Assembly: GCF_025144995.1 (NCBI RefSeq) | Contig: NZ_CP102250.1 | Span: forward strand, 2,728,001 to 2,792,000 | Length of the DNA: 64,000 nt | Source: Alistipes indistinctus YIT 12060 | Lineage (GTDB): Bacteria > Bacteroidota > Bacteroidia > Bacteroidales > Rikenellaceae | Reading direction: 5' to 3' | Shown: one piece after another, positions 36,236 to 44,141 of the stretch | Numbering within the stretch: the stretch's first letter is position 1 | Layout of the letters: the number at the start of each line of letters is the position of its first letter | The notes under the pieces: model-generated | Database searches by the model: none | The model's input: the letters and a program-made list of their open reading frames with translations, nothing else | What the model was told of the DNA's origin: nothing | Translations under genes and position numbers: made by a program

Positions 36236-36259
36236 CAAAGATAACGAAACGAAACGAAA
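36236..36259 (-). promoter_or_regulatory. araM promoter -7 box with adjoining operator-like repeats
   Basis: On the minus strand TATCTTTG (36243-36236) matches TAnnTTTG exactly. Just upstream lies TTTCGTTTCGTTTCGTT (36259-36243), which contains GTTTCGTTT (36255-36247), the same word that is inverted at the glpD promoter. No clear TTG was found at the -33 position, which would fit an activator- or repressor-dominated promoter. The leader to araM is about 160 bases. Confidence 0.55.
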
Positions 36260-36309
36260 TATGCGAGAGGGCGGGCCAAAAAGAAAGATGGCGCAGCAAT
36301 CCTTCGTTT

Positions 36310-36343
36310 TTTGTGTGCAGCGCGGAAAAATTTCCTATATTTG
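36310..36343 (+). promoter_or_regulatory. Promoter of the cobalamin riboswitch-carboxylase transcript
   Basis: TTTG (36310-36313) and TATATTTG (36336-36343) match the Bacteroidota -33 and -7 elements, with a 22-base spacing that is one base above the usual range. Transcription would begin near 36350, directly before the riboswitch. It is divergent from the araM promoter 100 bases away. Confidence 0.65.
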
Positions 36344-36352
36344 CCCCGAATT

Positions 36353-36520
36353 GGTTTTCTCCGTCTCTCCCGGGACGGGGAATGAAGAGGGAATCGGGTG
36401 TGAATCCCGGACTGTCCCGCAGCTGTGATGCTCCGTAACGTCCTGAACGTCTTTACCACTGGCCGAATCCGGGCCGGGAAGGTATCGGGACGGGAGCGAG
36501 TCAGAAGACCTGCCGGTTCG
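36353..36520 (+). promoter_or_regulatory. Cobalamin (B12) riboswitch
   Basis: The conserved blocks of the adenosylcobalamin/AqCbl aptamer occur in order: GGGAATCGGGTGTGAATCCC (36389-36408), CTGTCCCGCAGCTGTGA (the B12 box core, 36412-36428), ACCACTGGCC (36455-36464), CCGGGAAGGT (36474-36483) and GAGTCAGAAGACCTGCC (36498-36514). Ligand binding normally lowers expression of the downstream gene. The first gene downstream is a biotin carboxylase subunit at 36684, not a cobalamin transport or synthesis gene. Confidence 0.92.
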
Positions 36521-36521
36521 T

Positions 36522-36580
36522 TTTACGTTTTGGCGCCTCGTGGGTTAGGTGCTTTGACGCCCGTAAAGTATGCGATTTTT
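36522..36580 (+). terminator. Hairpin expression platform after the riboswitch
   Basis: TTTACG (36522-36527) pairs with CGTAAA (36562-36567), and within it GGCG (36532-36535) pairs with CGCC (36558-36561), with a possible inner stem. The sequence then runs to ATTTTTATAG (36575-36584). This could act as a B12-controlled terminator. The rest of the leader to 36683 shows no further structure I can support. Confidence 0.45.
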
Positions 36581-36683
36581 ATAGAGTTGAGCCTGTTGGG
36601 GTTTGGTATGCTGATTGCCGCAGTTTCATCTGCCGGGATCGGTATATGCTGCCGTGGACGGCTTGTGAATTAAACTGAAAGTT

Positions 36684-38210
36684 ATGATCAGGAAGATATT
36701 GGTTGCCAATCGCGGGGAGATCGCTCTGCGGGTGATGCGTTCCTGCCGGGAAATGGGGATCGTTTCCGTAGCGGTCTTTTCCGAGGCGGACCGGGCTTCG
36801 CGGCATGTTTTCTATGCCGATGAGGCTTATTGTATAGGGGGCGCCGCTTCGCAGGAGAGCTACCTGAACGGGGACCGGATTCTGGAGGTGGCCCGCGGAT
36901 GCGGTGCCGACGCGATCCATCCCGGTTACGGTTTTTTGTCCGAAAACGCCTCTTTCGCCCGCAAGTGCGGTGAAGCGGGAATAATTTTTATCGGCCCCGC
37001 GGCCGAAACGATCGAGTTGATGGGCGATAAGATTTCGGCGCGCCGCACGATGATCGAAGCCGGGGTTCCCGTAGTGCCCGGCACGCAGCAAAATCTTGTG
37101 TCGGCTGACGAGGCCGTCGAGGTGTGCCGCCGGATCGGTTTTCCGGTGATGCTGAAGGCGTCGCAGGGCGGAGGCGGAAAGGGTATGCGGCTGGTGAGGC
37201 GGGAAGCGGACGTGCGCGAAGCTTTTGAGGCTGCCCGTTCCGAGGCGATGGCTTCGTTCGGCGACGATACCGTCTACATCGAACGGTTTGTCGAAGAGCC
37301 GCACCACATCGAATTCCAGGTGTTGGGAGACCGGTTCGGTCGTGTGATCCACTTGTGCGAGCGGGAGTGCTCCGTGCAGCGCCGCCACCAGAAAATCATC
37401 GAAGAGAGTCCTTCGCCCCTGATGACTGCGGAGCTGCGGGAGCGTATGGGGCGTGATGCCGTTGCTGCGGCCCGTGCGGTCGGTTATCTCGGAGCCGGAA
37501 CGGTCGAATTCCTGGTGGACCGGGAGCGCAATTACTATTTCCTCGAGATGAACACGCGCCTGCAGGTCGAGCATCCGATCACCGAAGAGGTGTGCGGGGT
37601 CGATCTGGTCAAGGAGCAGATTTTTGTCGCCGACGGGAGGCCTTTGCGCCTTACCCAGCGCGATATTGTCCAGCGGGGCCACGCCATCGAGTGCCGGATT
37701 TGTGCCGAAGATGCCTCGGCGGGTTTTATGCCTTCTCCGGGGGTGATTTCCCAACTGACCGAACCGGGCGGGATCGGAGTCCGCCTTGACAGCTATATCT
37801 ATGAGAAGTATGAGATTCCGGTGCATTACGATCCGATGATCGGCAAGCTGATCGTTTGGGCCACGACGCGTGAATTTGCGGTCGAACGGATGCGGCGGGC
37901 GCTGGATGAATACAAAATTACCGGTGTCAAAACCAACATTGCCTACCTGGGATCGATACTGGAACTTCCCGAGCTGGTCGGAGGGGATTACAATACGTCC
38001 GTGCTGGAAAAGAATGCCGACTGGCTCGCTTTGCAACAGGAGAGAGGAGATAGGGAAGAGATTGAGAATATGGCCATGATTACTGCTCTTATCAATTACA
38101 TGGTCTCACTGGAGGAGGGTGGCGCCGGATCGCCTGCCGGCGCCGCCCTTTCCGGTTTTACGAGCCGTTGGCGCGAATTCGGCAAACGCAACGGCGTCAA
38201 GGGCATTTAA
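36684..38210 (+). CDS. Biotin carboxylase subunit of an acyl-CoA carboxylase
   Basis: A 508-residue ATP-grasp enzyme that carboxylates biotin on the carrier protein using bicarbonate and ATP. Typical features are RKILVANRGEIALRVMRSCREMGI (3-26), HPGYGFLSENASFA, the ATP loop MLKASQGGGGKGMRLV, and FLEMNTRLQVEHPITEEV containing the metal-binding Glu and the catalytic region. Length is close to PccA/AccC subunits without a fused carrier domain. It opens a three-gene operon with the carrier (12 bases later) and carboxyltransferase. The substrate is probably propionyl-CoA, given the carboxyltransferase type and the B12 riboswitch, but acetyl-CoA cannot be excluded. Confidence 0.93.
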   Translation: MIRKILVANRGEIALRVMRSCREMGIVSVAVFSEADRASRHVFYADEAYCIGGAASQESYLNGDRILEVARGCGADAIHPGYGFLSENASFARKCGEAGIIFIGPAAETIELMGDKISARRTMIEAGVPVVPGTQQNLVSADEAVEVCRRIGFPVMLKASQGGGGKGMRLVRREADVREAFEAARSEAMASFGDDTVYIERFVEEPHHIEFQVLGDRFGRVIHLCERECSVQRRHQKIIEESPSPLMTAELRERMGRDAVAAARAVGYLGAGTVEFLVDRERNYYFLEMNTRLQVEHPITEEVCGVDLVKEQIFVADGRPLRLTQRDIVQRGHAIECRICAEDASAGFMPSPGVISQLTEPGGIGVRLDSYIYEKYEIPVHYDPMIGKLIVWATTREFAVERMRRALDEYKITGVKTNIAYLGSILELPELVGGDYNTSVLEKNADWLALQQERGDREEIENMAMITALINYMVSLEEGGAGSPAGAALSGFTSRWREFGKRNGVKGI

Positions 38211-38221
38211 AAGCAAGCGTT

Positions 38222-38758
38222 ATGGAGATAGAAATAGGAAACAGGAAAGCCGAAGTCGAATGGCTCGGCAAAAACGGGAACGATGTCCAGGTGTCGATAG
38301 ACGGCCGGACGATCGGGGCGAATGTCGTGTTGACCGACAACGGTATCTGTTCGATCCTCTATCAGGGACGTTCGTACAATATGGAGGCGGTGAGTTTCGA
38401 AGGGGGCAGGCGTTATAAGGTCAAGTGCGGCTACGACTCGTACGATGTCCGGGTCATCGATGCGCAGGCGCGTTATCAGCAGGCGCGCAACGGCGGGGAA
38501 GCCAGGCAGGACGACAACCTGAGCGCGCCGATGCCGGGCAAGGTGGTGCGCGTGATGGTGCAGCCTGGTGACCGGGTTGCGGCCGGCGATACGCTCCTTG
38601 TTTTCGAGGCGATGAAAATGCAGAGCAACCTGAAAGTGACCGGGGATTGCACCGTCCGCGAGATACTTGTGGCCGAGGGCGAAACGGTCGCCGGAGGGGC
38701 GCTGTTGGTCAAACTGGATGTTTTGCAAAACGAATCGGATAACCATGGAAAAGAATAA
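38222..38758 (+). CDS. Biotin carboxyl carrier protein subunit
   Basis: A 178-residue carrier. The C-terminal biotinyl domain begins near LSAPMPGKVVRVMVQPGDRV and carries the biotinylation site FEAMKMQ, with lysine between the two methionines. The N-terminal 80 residues form a beta-rich region (MEIEIGNRKAEVEWLG, DNGICSILYQGRSY) like that of Bacteroidota methylmalonyl-/propionyl-CoA carboxylase carriers. I use the ATG at 38222, 11 bases after the carboxylase stop; an upstream in-frame start lies inside that gene. Its end overlaps the carboxyltransferase gene by 14 bases, coupling translation of the two subunits. Confidence 0.93.
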   Translation: MEIEIGNRKAEVEWLGKNGNDVQVSIDGRTIGANVVLTDNGICSILYQGRSYNMEAVSFEGGRRYKVKCGYDSYDVRVIDAQARYQQARNGGEARQDDNLSAPMPGKVVRVMVQPGDRVAAGDTLLVFEAMKMQSNLKVTGDCTVREILVAEGETVAGGALLVKLDVLQNESDNHGKE

Positions 38759-40283
38759 CGAACGGATATATCAGGAATTTGAACGCCGTAACCGCCAGGC
38801 GGAACTTGGCGGCGGCGAGGACAAGCTGCGCAAGCGGCATGAAGCAGGCCGGATGACAGCGCGCGAGCGGATTGAAATGTTGCTGGATAAGGGGACGTTT
38901 GTCGAATTGGATAAATTCGTCACGCACCGTTGTACCAATTACGGCATGGACCGGCAGAAAATTCCCGGCGACGGGATCGTGTCGGGCTACGGTAAAATCG
39001 ACGGTCGTCAGGTATTCGTCTATGCCTATGATTTTACGGTGTTCGGCGGTTCGCTCAGCATTACGAACGCCAGCAAGATCGTCAAGGTGCAGACGATGGC
39101 GCTGAAAAATGGCGCGCCCGTCATCGCGCTGAACGACTCGGGCGGAGCCCGCATCCAGGAAGGAGTTGAGAGCCTGACCGGCTATTCGAACATCTTTTTC
39201 CAAAACACGATCGCTTCGGGTGTGGTGCCGCAGTTCTCGGCCATTCTCGGGCCGTGCGCGGGCGGTGCGTGCTACTCGCCGGCGCTTACCGATTTTATCT
39301 TTATGGTCCGGGACAAAAGCCATATGTTCGTGACCGGGCCCGACGTGGTGAAGGCCGTGACGCACGAAGAGGTGGATAAGGAGGAGCTGGGCGGGGCTTA
39401 TACCCACAGCAGCCGCAGCGGAGTGGCCCATTTTATGGGAGAGAGCGAGGAAGAGGTGCTGATGGGTATCCGGGAGTTGTTGAGTTTTCTGCCGTCCAAT
39501 AACCTCGAGGACGCCCCGGTCGTACACACGACGGATGATATCCGCCGCGAGGACGAACGGCTGCAAACGCTGATCCCGGCCGATCCCAATGTGCCGTATG
39601 ACGTGAAGGAGGTGATCGGATCGGTGGTCGACGACCACTACTTTCTGGAAGTGATGCCCCATTTTGCCAAAAATGTCGTGATCGGATTCGCCCGCCTGGG
39701 AGGGCGTTCGGTGGGCATCGTGGCGAACCAGCCCGCATTTCTGGCGGGAGTACTCGACATCGACGCTTCGGATAAGGCAGCCCGGTTTATCCGTTTCTGC
39801 GACTGTTTCAATATTCCCCTTATTACGCTCGAGGATGTGCCCGGTTTCCTGCCGGGGACGACTCAGGAGCACGGAGGCATTATCCGGCACGGGGCCAAAA
39901 TCGTTTACGCCTATGTCGAGGCTACTGTTCCCAAGATCACGCTGATTTTGCGCAAGGCTTACGGAGGTGCTTATATCGTCATGTCGAGCAAACAGACGGG
40001 ATCGGACGTGAACCTGGCCTATCCGACCGCTGAGATTGCCGTAATGGGTGCCGAAGGGGCTGTGAATATTTTGTGCCGCGGTGCGGGGAAAGAACAGCGG
40101 CGCGAGGCGGTCGAGGAGTATGAGGAGCGTTTTGCCAATCCCTACCGCGCGGCTGAACTGGGCTATATCGACGAGATCATTCTGCCGAAGCAGACCCGTT
40201 TCAAATTGATTCAGGCACTCGAGATGGCCCATAACAAAATCCGGAGCAATCCACCCAAGAAGCACGGTAATATGCCTTTGTAA
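38745..40283 (+). CDS. Carboxyltransferase subunit, propionyl-/methylmalonyl-CoA type
   Basis: A 512-residue crotonase-fold carboxyltransferase of the PccB/MmdA kind. N-terminal marks are KRHEAGRMTARERIEMLLD and FTVFGGSLS. The acyl-CoA and carboxybiotin sites lie around LNDSGGARIQEGVESLTGY, LGPCAGGACYSPALTDF, PGFLPGTTQEHGGIIRHGAK and LRKAYGGAYIVMSSK. Length matches PccB and MmdA. With an ATP-dependent biotin carboxylase in the same operon, it is a propionyl-CoA carboxylase-like enzyme rather than a sodium-pumping decarboxylase. In propionate-forming Bacteroidales such an enzyme could run next to B12-dependent methylmalonyl-CoA mutase. The ATG at 38745 fits the family N-terminus. Confidence 0.93.
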   Translation: MEKNNERIYQEFERRNRQAELGGGEDKLRKRHEAGRMTARERIEMLLDKGTFVELDKFVTHRCTNYGMDRQKIPGDGIVSGYGKIDGRQVFVYAYDFTVFGGSLSITNASKIVKVQTMALKNGAPVIALNDSGGARIQEGVESLTGYSNIFFQNTIASGVVPQFSAILGPCAGGACYSPALTDFIFMVRDKSHMFVTGPDVVKAVTHEEVDKEELGGAYTHSSRSGVAHFMGESEEEVLMGIRELLSFLPSNNLEDAPVVHTTDDIRREDERLQTLIPADPNVPYDVKEVIGSVVDDHYFLEVMPHFAKNVVIGFARLGGRSVGIVANQPAFLAGVLDIDASDKAARFIRFCDCFNIPLITLEDVPGFLPGTTQEHGGIIRHGAKIVYAYVEATVPKITLILRKAYGGAYIVMSSKQTGSDVNLAYPTAEIAVMGAEGAVNILCRGAGKEQRREAVEEYEERFANPYRAAELGYIDEIILPKQTRFKLIQALEMAHNKIRSNPPKKHGNMPL

Positions 40284-40303
40284 TTTCGGGGAATTGCCGT
40301 ATG

Positions 40304-40332
40304 TTTGTGCACTTTTAAAATATGTACTTTTG
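40304..40332 (+). promoter_or_regulatory. Possible promoter very close to the transporter start
   Basis: TACTTTTG (40325-40332) matches the -7 consensus and TTTG lies at 40304-40307, but the spacing is only 17 bases. If real, transcription would begin about 6 bases before the ATG at 40344, giving a nearly leaderless mRNA. Confidence 0.35.
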
Positions 40333-40343
40333 ATTCGTAAACG

Positions 40344-42026
40344 ATGGAGTGGTTGAATAGTCTGTTTTTCGGCAATGAATCGTTCTGGGGCGGCGGCGTC
40401 GCCCATTCGGTGCTGATCCTCGCGCTGGTTATTGCACTGGGGATCATGCTGGGCAAAATCAAGGTAGCCGGTATCTCGCTGGGCGTTACCTGGATCCTTT
40501 TTGTCGGCATCATCTTCAGCCACTTCGGGATGCGGCTCAACGAGCACCTGATCCACTTCATGAAGGAATTCGGCCTGATCCTGTTTGTCTATTCGATCGG
40601 CCTGCAGGTAGGACCCGGCTTTTTCTCGTCTTTCAAAAAAGGGGGTGTCCGGCTCAATTTGCTCGCCACGATGGTGGTGTGCGCGGGTGTGCTCGTGACC
40701 TGCGGGTTGTACGTGATCACCGGGCTGCCGGTCACGACGATGGTCGGCATCCTGTCGGGTGCCGTCACCAATACCCCGGGACTCGGCGCCGCACAGCAGG
40801 CTTACAGCGATATGACCGGTATCGATTCGCCCGATATCGCGTTGGGGTATGCGGTGGCCTATCCGCTCGGCGTGATCGGTATTATCCTGTCGATGATGGT
40901 GTTGCGGCGGGTGTTCCGGATCGATTTTGCCAAAGAGGAGAAAAAAGCGCTCGATACGATGGATGTGCAGCACGATTCGGTAGCGCAACCCCATTCGCTC
41001 AGCGTCGTGAATCCGGCGCTGGAAGACAAAAGCATTCGTGAACTGCAGGGGTTGGTCAACCGCGATTTCGTCATTTCGCGCATTCGTCGCCAGGGTGGAG
41101 AGATCGAGATTGCCGACGACGATACGTTGCTGCATGTCGGCGACCAGATTCTGGTGGTGACCACGCCGCGCGATGCGGCGGCGATCACGGCTTTTATCGG
41201 CCGGGATGTCCAGGTGGAGTGGGAGCAACTCGACAAGCGGCTTATTTCGCGCCGGATTCTGATTACGAAACCCGAGCTGAACGGCAAGTCTCTGGCCCAG
41301 CTCAAACTGCATGCGGGATTCGGGGTGAGCATCACGCGTGTCAACCGCGCGGGTGTCGACCTGATTGCGCAACCGTCGTTGCAGTTGCAGATGGGCGACC
41401 GTGTGACGGTCGTCGGAACCGAAGTCTCGATCGCGAATGTCGAGAAGGTGCTCGGCAACTCGATGAAACGGCTCAATGCGCCGAACCTGATTCCAATTTT
41501 TATCGGTATCGTGCTTGGTGTGATGCTCGGTAGCCTGCCGTTCACTTTTCCCGGGATTCCGCAGCCCGTGAAGCTCGGTCTGGCCGGAGGACCGCTTATC
41601 GTGTCGATCCTCATCAGCCGTTTCGGGCCGAAATTCAAGCTCGTAACCTATACGACCATGAGCGCGAACCTGATGCTGCGCGAGGTGGGTATTGCATTGT
41701 TCCTCGCCTGTGTCGGGCTCGGTGCGGGTGAGGAGTTCGTCGAGACGATTATCGACGGAGGCGGCTATGCGTGGATCGGCTACGGGGCGATTATCACGAT
41801 CCTCCCGCTGCTGATCGTCGGTGTTATCGGGCGCCTTTGGTTTAAGGTAGATTACTTTACGCTGATCGGCGTGATGGCCGGTGCGACGACCGATCCTCCC
41901 GCACTCGCTTATTCCAACGACCTGGCCGGCAACGATATTCCTTCCGTGGGCTATGCGACGGTCTATCCACTCACAATGTTCCTGCGGGTACTGAGCGCCC
42001 AGTTGCTGATCCTGTTTCTGGCATAA
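40344..42026 (+). CDS. YidE/AspT-type membrane transporter with paired TrkA-C domains
   Basis: A 560-residue protein with the aspartate:alanine-exchanger fold. Two membrane halves (about 20-200 and 385-560) carry the duplicated family signature: [20 protein letters not shown] in the first and [18 protein letters not shown] in the second. Between them lie two cytoplasmic TrkA-C domains, seen as [26 protein letters not shown] and [26 protein letters not shown]. Such proteins are putative anion or amino-acid antiporters, and no substrate is known for the YidE branch. It follows the carboxylase operon by 60 bases and may export or import a carboxylate linked to it. That link is only positional. 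Confidence 0.9.
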   Translation: MEWLNSLFFGNESFWGGGVAHSVLILALVIALGIMLGKIKVAGISLGVTWILFVGIIFSHFGMRLNEHLIHFMKEFGLILFVYSIGLQVGPGFFSSFKKGGVRLNLLATMVVCAGVLVTCGLYVITGLPVTTMVGILSGAVTNTPGLGAAQQAYSDMTGIDSPDIALGYAVAYPLGVIGIILSMMVLRRVFRIDFAKEEKKALDTMDVQHDSVAQPHSLSVVNPALEDKSIRELQGLVNRDFVISRIRRQGGEIEIADDDTLLHVGDQILVVTTPRDAAAITAFIGRDVQVEWEQLDKRLISRRILITKPELNGKSLAQLKLHAGFGVSITRVNRAGVDLIAQPSLQLQMGDRVTVVGTEVSIANVEKVLGNSMKRLNAPNLIPIFIGIVLGVMLGSLPFTFPGIPQPVKLGLAGGPLIVSILISRFGPKFKLVTYTTMSANLMLREVGIALFLACVGLGAGEEFVETIIDGGGYAWIGYGAIITILPLLIVGVIGRLWFKVDYFTLIGVMAGATTDPPALAYSNDLAGNDIPSVGYATVYPLTMFLRVLSAQLLILFLA

Positions 42027-42037
42027 AGGAGATCGGG

Positions 42038-42190
42038 GTGCCGATCATGTTCTTTATTGTATCTTTTCCCGAACAGATTATCCGGTTGATTTTCGAGCGT
42101 GGGGCGTTCGGACCCGACTCTACGGCAATGACCGCCGAACTGTTGTCGGTCTATAACGCCGGAATCGGCTCGGCTCTTGTCGTGTTCATG
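42038..42190 (+). pseudogene. Remnant of murJ (lipid II flippase), C-terminal part
   Basis: The frame beginning at 42038 reads FPEQIIRLIFERGAFGPDST followed by AMTAELLSVYNAGIG, a good match to the MurJ segment IVRLLFERGAF..T..A..Y. Only about 50 residues survive, then the sequence passes abruptly at about 42185-42199 into a glycosyltransferase tail. Neither end has a proper gene boundary. It lies 11 bases after the transporter stop. Confidence 0.7.
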
Positions 42191-42618
42191 CTGCCCCTGT
42201 GGATGTGCAGCCGTCGGTGGTTGCGGCGGACGGAGACCGGGACGGCATTCCCAATGTATTGCTCGAAGCGATGGCCTCCGGACTGCCGGTCGTCTCGACA
42301 CCCGTTTCGGGTATCCCCGAGGTGCTGAACGACCGGAACAGCGAATTGGTTGCCCCCGGCGATCCCGGTGCGATTGCCGCTACGATCGGACGTTTGGCGG
42401 CCGACGAAACCCGGCGCATGGAAGTGATCCGGAATGCACGGGAAACGGTTTTACAGTTCGATATGGACGAGCATATCCGTTTTTTGTTATCTTTGTTTGG
42501 CCGTTATCTCGGTTTGGAACATGCCGGTACGGATGTCTCAGCCGGAAGCGGGGGCGAATATCCTGCAGGCGACGGGAGGCTGGCGGTATCGATGCACAGC
42601 GATGATGTCGGGAAATGA
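42190..42618 (+). pseudogene. Remnant of a GT4 glycosyltransferase, C-terminal part
   Basis: From the GTG at 42199 about 139 residues read as the donor-binding end of a GT4 enzyme: VDVQPSVVAADGDRDGIPNV and LLEAMASGLPVVSTPVSGIP contain the EX7E-type acidic residues, followed by the usual C-terminal helix. The first two thirds of the gene, including the acceptor domain, are missing. The piece is joined directly to a murJ remnant, so a deletion probably removed everything between. It precedes an intact GT4 gene. Confidence 0.75.
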
Positions 42619-42663
42619 GGATTGTTTGTTAATAATTGATTATCCGTATGTAGGTGCGATAAT

Positions 42664-43824
42664 GTGGCGCAAGGTGTGAAAAAACGGATTCCGGTATTGT
42701 TCGGCGTAGAGAGTTTCAGTGGCGGCGTGTTGAGGCATGTCGTCGATCTGGCGTTGGCGTTGGATCCGGAAGAGTTCGAAGTGCACCTGATCACCTCTTC
42801 GCTCCGGACCGATCAGGAGGCTTCCGACAGCATAAAATTGTTGGAGCAACACGGGATCCGTGTGGTTTTGCTGCCTATCCGGCACGGGGCCGCCTTCCCG
42901 GGTGATTGCATGCAGATCGTTCGGATTGCCCGGTATATCCGCTGTCACCGGATCGCCATCGTTCATGCCCACAGTACCAAAGCGGGACTGTTGTTCCGGT
43001 TGGCCGCGTGGTGGAGCGGTACCCGGACGATCTATACCCCGCATTGTTATTATTTTCATGCCCGGACCGGGATGTGCCGCAGGATCATTTTGTCGGCGGA
43101 ACGATTCCTGGCACGAAAGACGGATGCGGTGATCCTGGCCGAAAACGAACGGTGTGCCGCATTGGATGCCTCGGCGGTTAACGTTGCGCGTATCCGGGTG
43201 ATCAACAATGCGATGGCCACGTTTCGGTATCAGACCTATTCCCGGGAGGAAACCCAACGGGCGTGGGAACTCCCTCAGCAGAATTATATTATCGGCGGAG
43301 TAGGGCGCCTTTGCCGCCAGAAGCAGTGGAGAGTACTGATCGAGGCGGCCGCCGAAGTGTTCCGCCATCGTGATGACGTGACTTTTCTGATAGCCGGGGA
43401 GGGTGAAGAGCGTGCTTCGCTCGAGAGAGCGATCCGGAAACGGCACCTGGAAGGAAAAGTCCGGTTGCTGGGGCATGTTTCCGATGTTTCAAAAACTTAC
43501 TCCTGCCTGGATGTATTCGTTTCCACTTCGCTGTGGGAAGGGTTGCCTTATGCCTATTTGGAGGCGGATTGTTTCGGCCTCCCGATGATTCTTCCCCGTC
43601 TTCCTTATCTGGACCGGTTGTTTCAGGGGGAATCCTACCGTTATTTTCCTCCGGGGGACAGTTATGCTTTTGCGAATCAATTGCTTCTGCAACTGGAGGC
43701 GATGTCTGTGAACGGGAAAAAACCGGAGAAAATTGCAAAAATGTCACAACCGGACAAAGAGGCGTTCGACCGGTTTGTCAGCGCTCACCGGCAATTGTAT
43801 CTGGAGTTGGCGGAACGTATCTGA
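42664..43824 (+). CDS. Family 4 glycosyltransferase (WfgS/PelF-like)
   Basis: A 386-residue GT-B transferase. The N-terminal lobe shows VLFGVESFSGGVLRHVVDLALAL and IAIVHAHSTKAGLLFRLAA. The C-terminal lobe shows IIGGVGRLCRQKQWRVLIEAA, TFLIAGEGEE, VRLLGHVSDV and VFVSTSLWEGLPYAYLEADCFGLP, with the EX7E acidic pair. It probably adds a sugar to a lipid-linked glycan. The start is a GTG, either 42664 or 42676; the latter gives MKKRIPVLFG and looks more natural. It stands outside the main polysaccharide locus, after gene remnants, and has no visible operon partner downstream. Confidence 0.88.
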   Translation: MAQGVKKRIPVLFGVESFSGGVLRHVVDLALALDPEEFEVHLITSSLRTDQEASDSIKLLEQHGIRVVLLPIRHGAAFPGDCMQIVRIARYIRCHRIAIVHAHSTKAGLLFRLAAWWSGTRTIYTPHCYYFHARTGMCRRIILSAERFLARKTDAVILAENERCAALDASAVNVARIRVINNAMATFRYQTYSREETQRAWELPQQNYIIGGVGRLCRQKQWRVLIEAAAEVFRHRDDVTFLIAGEGEERASLERAIRKRHLEGKVRLLGHVSDVSKTYSCLDVFVSTSLWEGLPYAYLEADCFGLPMILPRLPYLDRLFQGESYRYFPPGDSYAFANQLLLQLEAMSVNGKKPEKIAKMSQPDKEAFDRFVSAHRQLYLELAERI

Positions 43825-44141
43825 AGTGCCTGAAAATCTGAAATGCCAGTGGGATTGATGCGGCTGCTCCGTCCTTGGTCGCTCGTATAACATACAACAG
43901 GGCAAAGTCTGTCGTTGGAATGACCTTATTTCCAATGTTAATAATTGTTTGCAATGTGTGTATTTTCATTCATAAGATTGACTAATTGTTAATTGTGCTG
44001 AAGTGCATACGCTGCAAAATGGGATAAAAGGCGGTAGAGGTTTGTAATATGGACAACGGAATTTTCGAATGAGTGAAATCTTGAGTATTGCCGGAAAATG
44101 CATATATTTACCCCCTCCCCATAAAACTTATCCGTTTGAAA
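43825..44141. other. Intergenic stretch before the GH36-like gene
   Basis: These 317 bases are clearly more AT-rich than the flanking genes. I found no gene, tRNA or repeat and no full promoter match on the plus strand, though a promoter for the GH36-like gene must lie here or close by. Confidence 0.4.

Noticed and set aside
36425-36673. An 82-codon frame overlapping the riboswitch whose end looks membrane-like
   Set aside because: Its first part is the conserved aptamer; the hydrophobic tail is short, has no ribosome site I can see and matches no known subunit with confidence.
38709-41372. An open frame of nearly 890 codons antisense to the carboxyltransferase and transporter genes
   Set aside because: Its translation is rich in His, Arg and Gln and matches no family; it exists because GC-rich coding DNA leaves the opposite strand free of stops.
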